A stretch of DNA of 9,914 nt from Chloroflexota bacterium (GCA_008501785.1 QQUD01000763.1:1-9914), one strand, 5' to 3'; counted from the stretch's first letter, positions 1 through 6,486 are shown. Made by a program: numbers and translations. The notes: generated by a model not told the origin, from the sequence alone.

Positions 1-2054
1 GACTGTCCCACCAGGCTCATGCGACTGGTTCCATTCCCGTTGTTACGAACGAGAACCTGACATTGACCGTTATTTTTGACTTCTAGGGGCCACACCTCTA
101 TCGAAAATTGTGCTGTCGGGGCCACTGTGACACGAGCGGAGACAACGGCCGTTTCCGCCGGGTCCGATTCAGTCCGCACAATGATCTGGTAAGGATGATG
201 CCCTGCTTTAATGCGACTTTCAGTAGGCACATGCAGCGAAATTGGGAGTCTGGCACGTGAACCAGGTGCCAGATGCACTGTATTTTGCGAGAGCAGCACC
301 ATTTCATCAGGTAAATCAACAACGCGCAGCGTATACTGTTCACCCGTTGTGCCCTGATTAAACAGCTCTACCTGCACCGTCGTTTGATTGCCCGGTTCCA
401 AATCGAGAACCGTCGGATTAACCATCATGCTAAATTGGCTTGTGCGACTGCTAGCTAATGTGCCTGTGATTGGTATTTGATGCAGTTGCGTGAGCGCATC
501 TTCTTGTTTTTCATCTGCACGAAAGGGACGTGGCGACCTCGAATGCTGCCAGCGAAGGGTGTAAGGGCCAATGCGCAGCGACTGACTGGCATTCCAAGCT
601 TCCGGTACGTTTGGCACTAGCTTGTGATCCCCCCAATAAGTGCCACCACTGCTGTTGATATCTACCACTTGCCAACCGGTGGGGGTTTGCTCAAGACGTG
701 CATGATAACGAGACACATCATTGGTAGAAAGAACAATGTCATTATCTTGAGAACGGCCGATTTTCAGCCTGTCTTTGTCGAGCTTGACGGCACGCGGTGC
801 CCGTCCAGGCCGAGAAATAATTACCTGATCTGTTAGGGGTGATATTTTGGCGGGAGGTGCAGATGGTGGGGTCCGTGGCATTTGTGCAATCACCGGTGTG
901 TTCTGGGAATCAACAACAGCGGGTCGATTCTGATTCAGCACAGGAACAGCCGCAGCGGGCGTTACAATGACGGGTGGCTCGTCAGCTTCCGAATCTAATT
1001 CTAAAACTGCGCCATCCAATTCTTCTTGCAATAAAACAACAAGTTCATCTTCCGGCAGCGGCAGCCAGCTGTCAATAGGGCGCACATTTGGCGATCTTTG
1101 CTGATTTGATTGAGCAAACTCAGCTTCGTTGGTTGACGCAGTCAGCGCTTTGTATGGTATGAAAGTGCCGGGTGCAAATGCCTGCAAATTGGCATCAGAC
1201 AAATTGGATACGGCTGTACGCAAATCGTCGGCCATCTGTTCGGCATCCTGATAGCGATCAGATTGTTGTTTTGCCATCGCTTTGATGATGATAGCAACAA
1301 CAGATTTTGGTAATGCGGGCTGGCGAATGCGCGGCGACGGAGGTGTCTCTAGCGCATGCATGACCATTGCTTCGGTTGTTGATGTAATATTAAAAGGCAA
1401 GACGCCGGTGGTAAGTTGGTAGAGAACAACGCCGAGGGAGTAGATGTCGGAACGGCCGTCTACCGGGCTGCCAATGCATTGCTCAGGCGACATATAAGGC
1501 AAGGTGTCTGCCAGTGCAACTGGCGCTGATTTTACATCGCCACGAATGAGGCGCGTCATGCCAAAGTCGGTCACAACGGCTCGTAATCCAGCTTCTTTAG
1601 CGGCAGCCGTTTCTAATTGTTTGAGTAAAATATTGCTGGGTTTTAGATTACGATGCAACATGCCATGCTGGTGGGCATAGCTGAGTGCATCGGCAACCTG
1701 TGCGGCTAGCAATAACGCTTCATCCAAACGCAAATGCATGTCTCTTTTACGCAATTCCCCCAATGTACTTGCCAAACTGTTGCCGGACACAAATTCCATT
1801 GCCAAATAAAGCGAGCCATTGACATGGTCAAAATTGTAAATGGTAGCAATAGATGGATGGGTGAGCCTTGCTGCCTTTCTGGCTTGCTGCAAGATATGTT
1901 CGTGATAATTTCGCTGGTTGACGAATTGGGGGTAGATGAGTTTGAGGGCGACGGGTCTTGCCAGGTTCAAGTCTTTAGCCTGATAAACAGTGCCAATGCC
2001 TCCTTTGCCTAACAAGGTGTCGATGCGATAGTGATCTATTTTTTGTCCAATCAT
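1..2054 (-). CDS. Ser/Thr protein kinase-like protein with FHA and Ig-like C-terminal domains (C-terminus cut by window edge)
   Basis: An open frame runs from ATG at 2054 to the left edge, 684 codons with no stop. Residues 9-270 are a Hanks-type kinase: glycine loop GKGGIGTVY (16-24), VALK lysine K38, TDFG (162-165) and PYMSPEQ (186-192). The catalytic loop reads HRNLKPSN (134-141), so the usual catalytic Asp is Asn136 (codon 1649-1647), while the metal-binding Asn141 is kept. A Pro/Ala/Val-rich linker (about 290-415) leads to an FHA phosphothreonine-binding domain (about 418-495) with IGRS (432-435) and SRYH motifs. The visible tail (about 540-684) looks like two NEW3/CARDB-type beta-sandwich repeats (VNPTVLDLEPGNQTTVQVEL, then a second unit). 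No membrane segment is seen. The protein is probably a cytoplasmic signalling protein that either phosphorylates weakly or acts as a pseudokinase scaffold. It has only a weak GAAGAAG ribosome site. It is divergent from the histidine kinase gene. Domain calls are firm; activity is uncertain. Confidence 0.9.
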   Translation of the reverse strand, partial: MIGQKIDHYRIDTLLGKGGIGTVYQAKDLNLARPVALKLIYPQFVNQRNYHEHILQQARKAARLTHPSIATIYNFDHVNGSLYLAMEFVSGNSLASTLGELRKRDMHLRLDEALLLAAQVADALSYAHQHGMLHRNLKPSNILLKQLETAAAKEAGLRAVVTDFGMTRLIRGDVKSAPVALADTLPYMSPEQCIGSPVDGRSDIYSLGVVLYQLTTGVLPFNITSTTEAMVMHALETPPSPRIRQPALPKSVVAIIIKAMAKQQSDRYQDAEQMADDLRTAVSNLSDANLQAFAPGTFIPYKALTASTNEAEFAQSNQQRSPNVRPIDSWLPLPEDELVVLLQEELDGAVLELDSEADEPPVIVTPAAAVPVLNQNRPAVVDSQNTPVIAQMPRTPPSAPPAKISPLTDQVIISRPGRAPRAVKLDKDRLKIGRSQDNDIVLSTNDVSRYHARLEQTPTGWQVVDINSSGGTYWGDHKLVPNVPEAWNASQSLRIGPYTLRWQHSRSPRPFRADEKQEDALTQLHQIPITGTLASSRTSQFSMMVNPTVLDLEPGNQTTVQVELFNQGTTGEQYTLRVVDLPDEMVLLSQNTVHLAPGSRARLPISLHVPTESRIKAGHHPYQIIVRTESDPAETAVVSARVTVAPTAQFSIEVWPLEVKNNGQCQVLVRNNGNGTSRMSLVGQ

Positions 2055-2076
2055 TTGCTTCTTCTGCTTTAATAGA

Positions 2077-2141
2077 GTTTATTGGTGTATTTGTATATTG
2101 GTGTATTGGACTCGACCAATAAACTAATAAACTAATAAACC
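2077..2141. repeat. short direct and inverted repeats in the kinase leader
   Basis: TATTGGTGTATT occurs twice, 16 bp apart (2080-2091, 2096-2107). An 8-bp unit AATAAACT is repeated in tandem at 2118-2141, the third copy ending in CC. GTTTATTGGT (2077-2086) and ACCAATAAAC (2115-2124) form a perfect 10-bp inverted repeat with a 28-bp spacer. The block sits 23-87 bp upstream of the kinase ATG, so it is transcribed leader or promoter DNA. It could be an operator or simply slippage-prone repeats. Confidence 0.65.
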
Positions 2142-2331
2142 AACTTTTTTACGAATGACCCCTTAGAGTCTGTTTGTCCAATCTATTTATTAACTCGAAG
2201 TATAAAAGTGATCAACAAGTGCTCCCATATAGGCAGCGTGAAAATAATTAATTCTGCTCATGGGAGGATGGTACTGACTTGTATAGGACCTGTAAATAAT
2301 TTTGGATTCAGTTGGGACTAATGTAAGGGGG

Positions 2332-2345
2332 AAAACGGCCGTTTT
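2332..2345. repeat. iterated palindrome AACGGCCGTT (intergenic representative)
   Basis: This is a 14-bp perfect palindrome whose core is repeated through the window. Exact AACGGCCGTT sites start at 144, 2334, 2988, 3222, 4448, 5058, 5629, 7316 and 7336. Copies with one terminal change start at 1451, 3541, 3702, 4277 and 9125. Weaker copies that keep CGGCCG start at 752, 6320 and 8453. In coding copies the reading frame is mostly ACG-GCC-GTT (Thr-Ala-Val), less often AAC-GGC-CGT (Asn-Gly-Arg). Spacing is irregular and copies lie in genes on both strands. The pattern is like a highly iterated palindrome (HIP1-like) rather than an operator of one gene. Confidence 0.85.
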
Positions 2346-2430
2346 CGGTGAAGAGCACGTAAAAAAGCAAGTCATCCCTTTCTTTCTAAATGTTACACTG
2401 CGACAGTATTTGAAAACATGGTGGTGTAGT

Positions 2431-3615
2431 ATGTTAGATGTAGCAGTAATGACTGATTCGCATAAATTATTACAAACAGTGTTCCCTGAACTGGGACATA
2501 AAGATATTGAACGGCTGTCTTTGGCAGCAGAAACTTGCGTCTTTCCCGAAGGCGTCGATGTGTGTCGTGAAGGTGAACCAGGCGATGCGCTTTATATTAT
2601 TGGCAGCGGCAAAGCAGACATTATTGTTCATGCCGCAGACAATCAAGAAATTGTGGTCGATTCGATTGCAGGCCAGACTTATTTTGGGGAAATGGCGCTG
2701 CTGGGCGCTACCACCACCCGATCCGCCACCATCCGCACCCGTTCTGTATGCCACATGCTGGAAATTTCGCACGATGCGTTTTTGTCTATCACAGATGAAA
2801 ATCCTGGCCTCTTGCGCCGCCTATTGAGTCAGATTATTGGTCACTTACGCCGCAATGACCGGGCGGTGATTCAAGCGCTAAACACGAAACATGCCCAACT
2901 GCACAATGCTTATGCGGAATTGGCAGAACAGGAAAAACTGCGCACTCAATTTATTGCCACCTTGTCACATGAGTTGCGTACGCCGTTAACGGCCGTTAAC
3001 GGCTATCTCGGTTTAATCAAGCAAGGCGCACTACACGGCGATTCGTTACAAGTGGCGATGAATTCCATTGACGGGAATGTGCAAACATTGGTGAGTCTAA
3101 CGAATCAAATGATGCTGCTGTATGAAATGTTCCCTGAATCACCCGAACATACCCGGTTTAATTTGCCAGATGTTATTATTGAGGCGCTAAATGCAGTGCG
3201 GGAATCGATGCATGATTCGGAAACGGCCGTTTTATTGGGATTCGAACAATCGCTCCCCATGATCTATGCAGACAAGCGCCTGCTGTTCCTGGTTTTTCGC
3301 GCTTTGCTCGAAAATGCTTTTAAATATACTCCTGACAAAAAACCGATTGAAATCAAAGCGTTTTGCGCTGACAATGGAGAAGTGGCTGTGATGTTTAAAG
3401 ATAATGGCATCGGCATTCCCTCCTGGGCACATGGGCGTATCTTTGAGCCATTTTACCGGATCGAGAATGAAGGCGGCATGCATTTATTCCCTGGCATTGG
3501 TGTGGGTCTGACGATTGCAAAAATGTTGACGGCACGGCATAACGGCCGTATCGATGTCGCCAGTCAACCTGGTGTTGGCAGTTCGTTTACGGTTTACCTG
3601 CCTGTGCGGAGGTAG
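2431..3615 (+). CDS. cyclic nucleotide-binding domain sensor histidine kinase
   Basis: This is a soluble hybrid of a Crp-type cNMP-binding domain and a complete histidine kinase. With ATG 2431 it has 394 residues. The cNMP domain is at about 12-130 and includes the phosphate-binding cassette FGEMALLGATTTRSAT, whose Glu and Arg-Ser are kept, so ligand binding is plausible. A coiled linker leads to HisKA with H-box SHELRTPL (phosphoacceptor His180, codon 2968-2970). The HATPase domain has N-box ENAFKYTP, G1 DNGIGIP, F-box FEPFYR and G2 GIGVGLTIAK. No membrane segment and no receiver domain are seen, and no response regulator gene lies in the window, so it is an orphan kinase sensing a cytoplasmic signal. 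Two AACGGCCGTT palindromes fall inside, one directly after the H-box. The start is uncertain: TTG 2302 is the longest frame and ATG 2449 is also possible. Confidence 0.88.
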   Translation: MLDVAVMTDSHKLLQTVFPELGHKDIERLSLAAETCVFPEGVDVCREGEPGDALYIIGSGKADIIVHAADNQEIVVDSIAGQTYFGEMALLGATTTRSATIRTRSVCHMLEISHDAFLSITDENPGLLRRLLSQIIGHLRRNDRAVIQALNTKHAQLHNAYAELAEQEKLRTQFIATLSHELRTPLTAVNGYLGLIKQGALHGDSLQVAMNSIDGNVQTLVSLTNQMMLLYEMFPESPEHTRFNLPDVIIEALNAVRESMHDSETAVLLGFEQSLPMIYADKRLLFLVFRALLENAFKYTPDKKPIEIKAFCADNGEVAVMFKDNGIGIPSWAHGRIFEPFYRIENEGGMHLFPGIGVGLTIAKMLTARHNGRIDVASQPGVGSSFTVYLPVRR

Positions 3616-3620
3616 TACAG

Positions 3621-3647
3621 GGTGCAACTTGCACCTTGCACCTTTTT
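3621..3647 (+). terminator. probable intrinsic terminator built from TTGCACC heptamers
   Basis: GGTGCAA (3621-3627) is complementary to TTGCACC, which is present twice in tandem (3629-3635 and 3636-3642). The second copy is followed by TTTTT. Pairing with the distal copy gives a 7-bp stem, an 8-nt loop and a T-run just after the histidine kinase stop codon. The stem is short, so termination may be weak. Confidence 0.55.
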
Positions 3648-3658
3648 CCTAGTACAAT
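3629..3658 (+). promoter_or_regulatory. candidate sigma70-type promoter of the ABC ATPase gene
   Basis: TTGCAC (3629-3634), an 18-nt spacer and TACAAT (3653-3658) resemble a housekeeping -35/-10 pair. It lies 35 bp before the ATPase start, which has GGAG at 3678-3681. It overlaps the preceding terminator hairpin, so the same heptamers may serve both. This is inferred from consensus only. Confidence 0.45.
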
Positions 3659-3692
3659 GCGGCTCTGAAAATTATTTGGAGCAGCATTTGAA

Positions 3693-4727
3693 ATGGAAGA
3701 AAACGGCCGTAAACCCAACTTAGCATCCTCGTCTAATACCCCCTTATTAAAAATCAACAATCTCAATAAACATTTCCCAATACGGGGTGGCTGGCTGCGA
3801 CGGCAGGTTGGTGCTGTACGCGCAGTTGATGGGATTAGCTTTGATCTGTTTGCTGGTGAAACGCTGGGATTAGTCGGTGGTCAGGGCAGTGGAAAAAGCA
3901 TACTGGCAAAAACGATTCTACATTTGATCAAGCCCACATCTGGAACCGTGCAGTTTGATGGGCAAGCAATTGACCAGTTAGGCAAACAAGAACTGCGCCA
4001 ACTGCGTCAGAAAATGCAAGTAATTTTTCACGATCCGTACCTCTCTATCAATGCCCAAATGCGGATCAAAGACATTGTGGGTGAACCGCTCCATATTCAC
4101 AATCTTGGGAATGCGGCCACGCGGGAAGAAGCGGTTGAGGAGTTGCTTCAGCTTGTGGAACTCAATCCTTATGTGAGTAATCGCTTTCCGTATGAATTTA
4201 CGGGGCAAATGCGACAGCGAATTAGTCTGGCGCGGGCGCTGGCGACCCAACCAAAATTGTTGATAACGGATGAGGTTACGGCCGTTCTCGACCCAGTCGT
4301 TAAACAATCATTCATCAACTTGCTGCGGCAATTGCAAGCACAATTTGGATTAGCTGTTTTGTACCTGGCAGGTGAATTAGCCACACCTCGTCAAATCTGT
4401 GATCGGGTGGGGGTTTTGTATTTGGGACAGATGGTGGAATTAGCGGAAACGGCCGTTCTTTACAAACGTCCATTACATCCCTACACGCAATATCTACTCT
4501 CATTGCTGCCCGTCGATGATCCAGACACCGAAGACAAACGACAAACGATCACCCTCAACGGCAATGCCCCCAACCCCGCAAAGCCACCTCAAGGCTGCCG
4601 CTTCCATCCCCGCTGTGCTTACGCATCTGACCAGTGCCGCCAACAATCCCCAGAATTGCGCAATCTCGGATCAGCCAACCAGCCACATTTAGTAGCCTGT
4701 CATCATGCAGAGCAGTTTTGGGGATAA
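3693..4727 (+). CDS. oligopeptide/dipeptide-type ABC transporter ATP-binding protein (OppF/DppF-like) with non-canonical motifs
   Basis: The 344-residue protein aligns along its length with OppF/DppF, including the C-terminal oligopeptide-transporter extension with four Cys (GCRFHPRCAYASDQC ... VACHH). That extension is associated with metal or Fe-S binding in some family members. Walker A GGQGSGKS (62-69, K68) and the Walker B acidic pair D193-E194 are present. Other motifs differ. The Q-loop Gln is His113 (IFHDPY for IFQDP). The signature SGGQ is TGQM (170-173). The D-loop region is VTAVLD for PxSALD. The H-loop SHDL/AHDL is AGEL (G227), removing the switch His. In this family the protein energises peptide import with OppB/C/D partners, none of which are here. 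It may be the degenerate half of a heterodimer, or a regulatory paralogue. Codon use looks normal and the frame is intact, so it is not an obvious pseudogene. The start has GGAG 11 nt upstream. Confidence 0.88.
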   Translation: MEENGRKPNLASSSNTPLLKINNLNKHFPIRGGWLRRQVGAVRAVDGISFDLFAGETLGLVGGQGSGKSILAKTILHLIKPTSGTVQFDGQAIDQLGKQELRQLRQKMQVIFHDPYLSINAQMRIKDIVGEPLHIHNLGNAATREEAVEELLQLVELNPYVSNRFPYEFTGQMRQRISLARALATQPKLLITDEVTAVLDPVVKQSFINLLRQLQAQFGLAVLYLAGELATPRQICDRVGVLYLGQMVELAETAVLYKRPLHPYTQYLLSLLPVDDPDTEDKRQTITLNGNAPNPAKPPQGCRFHPRCAYASDQCRQQSPELRNLGSANQPHLVACHHAEQFWG

Positions 4728-4729
4728 AA

Positions 4730-4771
4730 AGCTATCAGCAATCAGCTTTCAGCAATCAGCTATTAGCTTCT
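4730..4771. repeat. ATCAGCT-family heptamer tandem repeat
   Basis: Six degenerate 7-nt units directly follow the ATPase stop codon: AGCTATC, AGCAATC, AGCTTTC, AGCAATC, AGCTATT, AGCTTCT. Read in another phase the unit is ATCAGCT. The same unit appears in the opposite orientation at 6545-6565. Confidence 0.75.
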
Positions 4772-4789
4772 TGTCATTAAACGACCGCC

Positions 4790-4831
4790 GATCACCAATT
4801 GCGGATTACTGACCACCAATTACCGATTACC
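4790..4831. repeat. GATTACC-family heptamer tandem repeat
   Basis: Six 7-nt units: GATCACC, AATTGCG, GATTACT, GACCACC, AATTACC, GATTACC. A related family forms the inverted repeat at 5368-5424. The DNA up to the next gene (4832-4893) shows only loosely similar ATTCC-rich sequence and a ribosome site. Confidence 0.7.
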
Positions 4832-4893
4832 ACCCTCTGCAACCATTCCCGCACCATTCCGTACTGTTTGCTACACATTAAACGGAGAAATGC

Positions 4894-5379
4894 ATGATGC
4901 AAAATGAACGAGACTATTTGAAAATTGAAATTCCTGACGAGGAAGAAACCCCATTTGTACCGGAACAGTCTACCAAATCACGCGTAAAGGAACAGGCTGG
5001 TGCAGCTGGACGAAAGATTGCAGATACGGCGGGAAATGCGGGGCGACAGGTGGCGGGAACGGCCGTTTCCACCGCCAAAAAAGCGTGGCAAAGCGATGCG
5101 CGTAAAAAAGTAACCGGCGAAGTCAAGCGCGGTGCCGCTACTGTCGCTGGCAAAACAGCCTCAGCCGTTCAAGAAAAAATGGTAAAAACAGCCGAAGCTC
5201 AGGCCAAAGCCCAATACGAAGCAGTGCAAACCCGCATTCGGGAAACAGATTGGAAACACGAAGCACAAACTGGCACGGCTCATGGTCTGCGCTGGCTCAG
5301 CCAGCAGTTTGCAAAATTAGCAGCACGATTTACACCTAAGGACGAGGAAGAAGAGGAATCCGTAAATGGTAATCCGTAA
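4894..5379 (+). CDS. hypothetical Ala/Lys-rich low-complexity protein
   Basis: I do not recognise this 161-residue protein. An acidic N-terminus (about 1-25, with EIPDEEETPF) precedes a long Ala/Lys/Gln/Thr-rich stretch (about 30-115) with repeated amphipathic elements such as AAGRKIADTAGNAGRQVAG. Then come a more hydrophobic helix (GLRWLSQQFAKLAARF) and an acidic tail DEEEEE. It has no signal peptide, membrane segment or Cys. The composition recalls LEA-like or DNA-associated helical proteins, but that is only resemblance. GGAGA at 4884-4888 supports either of two adjacent ATGs (4894 or 4897). An AACGGCCGTT copy at 5058 encodes Gly-Thr-Ala-Val. The stop codon lies inside the left arm of an inverted repeat shared with the convergent neighbour. 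Confidence 0.75.
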   Translation: MMQNERDYLKIEIPDEEETPFVPEQSTKSRVKEQAGAAGRKIADTAGNAGRQVAGTAVSTAKKAWQSDARKKVTGEVKRGAATVAGKTASAVQEKMVKTAEAQAKAQYEAVQTRIRETDWKHEAQTGTAHGLRWLSQQFAKLAARFTPKDEEEEESVNGNP

Positions 5380-5424
5380 TCCATATTCCGTGAACCGAAT
5401 ACGGATTACAGATTACGGATTACC
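5368..5424. repeat. inverted heptamer repeat between convergent genes
   Basis: GGTAATCCGTAATC (5368-5381) and GATTACGGATTACC (5411-5424) are perfect 14-bp inverted arms around a 29-bp spacer, in 7-nt periodic sequence (GTAATCC/GGATTAC units). Each arm contains the stop codon of one convergent gene, so both proteins end in Gly-Asn-Pro. It may act as a bidirectional transcript end, although there is no T-run. Confidence 0.8.
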
Positions 5425-5823
5425 GCTCGCAACCACCTGCGGTTGATCTGAAATAACCTGGCTGGCAATTAAAAGGCTTACCAGTAATTCAAAAATGATA
5501 ATTACAGCGCCAATAGCAATCCATTGCATGGGCATGGCTTCTAAATAACTGGAAAAAGCAGGCATCCAGGTAGGTTGAGGCAGGTCTTCGATAATCCAGT
5601 AACCCGTTAACCAAAGTGTGGTGAGCAAAACGGCCGTTCCAAACGTCGTAATAAACGTGGGCAGTACCAGATCAATAAACTGCAGTCGAAATTGTGCATC
5701 AAGTTGAGGGGTACGAGAAACCTCTGACATCACACGGTCAGCAAATCCGGTAGGTAACGGGGCTAAAGGATAGCTGTCAAATGCCTCATCCAAACGTGCT
5801 TCATTCGTGATCATCTCATCCAT
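5413..5823 (-). CDS. small two-TM membrane protein coupled to ECF sigma, probable anti-sigma factor
   Basis: With ATG 5823 the protein has 136 residues. A short cytoplasmic-type N-terminus (1-48, with LPTGFADRVMSEV) is followed by two hydrophobic segments at about 52-78 and 100-124. The classic zinc anti-sigma motif HxxxCxxC is absent, and there is no Cys. The start overlaps the sigma gene end by 8 nt (ATGGATGA) with GAGGGTG a suitable distance upstream, which indicates translational coupling. A GTG at 5832 is an alternative start. Position and topology suggest it holds the sigma factor at the membrane; sequence alone does not prove this. An AACGGCCGTT copy (5629-5638) encodes Thr-Ala-Val inside the first membrane segment. 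Confidence 0.75.
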   Translation of the reverse strand: MDEMITNEARLDEAFDSYPLAPLPTGFADRVMSEVSRTPQLDAQFRLQFIDLVLPTFITTFGTAVLLTTLWLTGYWIIEDLPQPTWMPAFSSYLEAMPMQWIAIGAVIIIFELLVSLLIASQVISDQPQVVASGNP

Positions 5824-6376
5824 TATATTCACCCTCTAATTGTTCCAGCCTATCACGCAGCAAACGCCGTGCGCGAAAAATCCCAGTTTTAACTGTTCCC
5901 AATGGCAACCTTGTTACTTCAGCAATTTCTGCGTAACTCATCTCCTGCAAGTGTCGCAGCGTGACCAGCAGCCGATAACTTTCTGGCAAATTGTCGATAG
6001 CTGCATGAAGTTGATTGCGCAATTCAACAGACAAAACCTGTCCTTCCACACGCAATCGCTGGTCTGTCAAATCGCTGACAGCTTCTGCATCAAGCGCCTT
6101 CAATTCAATTTTCATGCGCGGCAGTCGATTAAAACAGAGGTTGGTCGTGATGCGATACAGCCAGGTCGAAAAGCGGGCATCGCCGCGAAACCGCTTCAAC
6201 GATTGCCACGCACGCACAAATGTTTCCTGCGCAATATCCTCTGCTTCGTGAGGATCGTTCAGTGTTCTTAGCGCCAGGTTATACACCATTTGTCCATGCC
6301 GGTTTACGAGTTCAGCAAAAGCGGCCGTTTTCCCTGCCTGCGCCTGCTGAATAAGCTGTTGGTCATTTACAATCAC
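5816..6376 (-). CDS. RNA polymerase ECF-type sigma factor (RpoE/SigW-like)
   Basis: The 186-residue protein has sigma region 2 at about 20-90 (AFAELVNRHGQMVYNLA, then DPHEAEDIAQETFVRAW at 41-57, then FSTWLYRITTNLC). Region 4 is at about 122-176 (LPESYRLLVTLRHLQEMSYAEIAEVT, then LPLGTVKTGIFRARRLLRDRL). There is no region 1.1 or 3, as expected for ECF factors. It starts at GTG 6376 with AAGGAG at 6394-6389 (12 nt spacing). The coupled membrane protein follows and is probably its anti-sigma. A sigmaE-like promoter directly upstream, matched by an identical divergent one, implies autoregulation. A weak CGGCCG copy at 6320 encodes Thr-Ala-Ala. Confidence 0.93.
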   Translation of the reverse strand: MIVNDQQLIQQAQAGKTAAFAELVNRHGQMVYNLALRTLNDPHEAEDIAQETFVRAWQSLKRFRGDARFSTWLYRITTNLCFNRLPRMKIELKALDAEAVSDLTDQRLRVEGQVLSVELRNQLHAAIDNLPESYRLLVTLRHLQEMSYAEIAEVTRLPLGTVKTGIFRARRLLRDRLEQLEGEYNG

Positions 6377-6400
6377 CGCAACCTGTTACTCCTTAACTTG

Positions 6401-6428
6401 TTAGACCGTGTAAAAGGAAAAAAGTTTC
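6401..6428 (-). promoter_or_regulatory. sigmaE-like promoter of the sigma/anti-sigma operon
   Basis: On the minus strand, GAAACTT (6428-6422), 14 nt, and GGTCTAA (6407-6401) match the known RpoE-type consensus (GGAACTT / GGTCTAA) closely. Transcription would begin near 6395, just before the AAGGAG site. The same elements with the same spacing occur on the opposite strand at 6487-6514. Confidence 0.75.
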
Positions 6429-6437
6429 GTGACAACG

Positions 6438-6472
6438 AAGATTGGTCCAATTTTAAAAATTGGACCAATCTT
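6438..6472. promoter_or_regulatory. 35-bp double palindrome between divergent promoters (putative operator)
   Basis: AAGATTGGTCCAATTTT (6438-6454) and AAAATTGGACCAATCTT (6456-6472) are perfect 17-bp inverted arms around one base. Each arm contains its own 11-bp near-palindrome, ATTGGTCCAAT (6441-6451) and ATTGGACCAAT (6459-6469), with centres 18 bp apart. It lies upstream of both -35 boxes. Two dimer-binding sites for an unknown regulator are likely; cruciform formation is an alternative. Confidence 0.7.
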
Positions 6473-6486
6473 TACCTCCATTACGT

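Larger units (their letters stand above)
2055..2430. other. divergent intergenic region between kinase and histidine kinase genes
   Basis: This 376-bp stretch has no supported gene. The half near the kinase holds short repeats (described separately). The half near the histidine kinase holds an AACGGCCGTT palindrome with flanking A and T (2332-2345). Both promoters should lie here, but I could not pick a convincing -35/-10 pair on either strand. An open frame from TTG 2302 joins the histidine kinase frame, but its 43 extra residues show no domain and no ribosome site. Confidence 0.6.

Noticed and set aside
2302..2430. N-terminal extension of the histidine kinase from TTG 2302
   Set aside because: The 43 extra residues have no recognisable domain and no ribosome site, and include an intergenic-type palindrome. 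ATG 2431 lies just before the cNMP domain. Not excluded entirely, because the palindrome there is in the usual Thr-Ala-Val frame.
3978..4307. 109-codon minus-strand frame
   Set aside because: It is antisense to the ABC ATPase core motifs and is explained by that gene's codon bias.
3693..4727. ABC ATPase as a pseudogene
   Set aside because: The frame is full length and intact, with Walker A, the catalytic Glu and the C-terminal Cys set kept; motif changes alone do not show decay.
4730..4831. possible CRISPR array
   Set aside because: Units are 7 nt, contiguous and degenerate, without spacers or cas genes.
5840..6271. 143-codon plus-strand frame
   Set aside because: It lies antisense inside the well-supported ECF sigma gene and its translation shows no domain.
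6438..6472. double palindrome as a transcription terminator
   Set aside because: It lies upstream of both divergent promoters, not downstream of any gene, and lacks a proper T-run, so an operator fits better.
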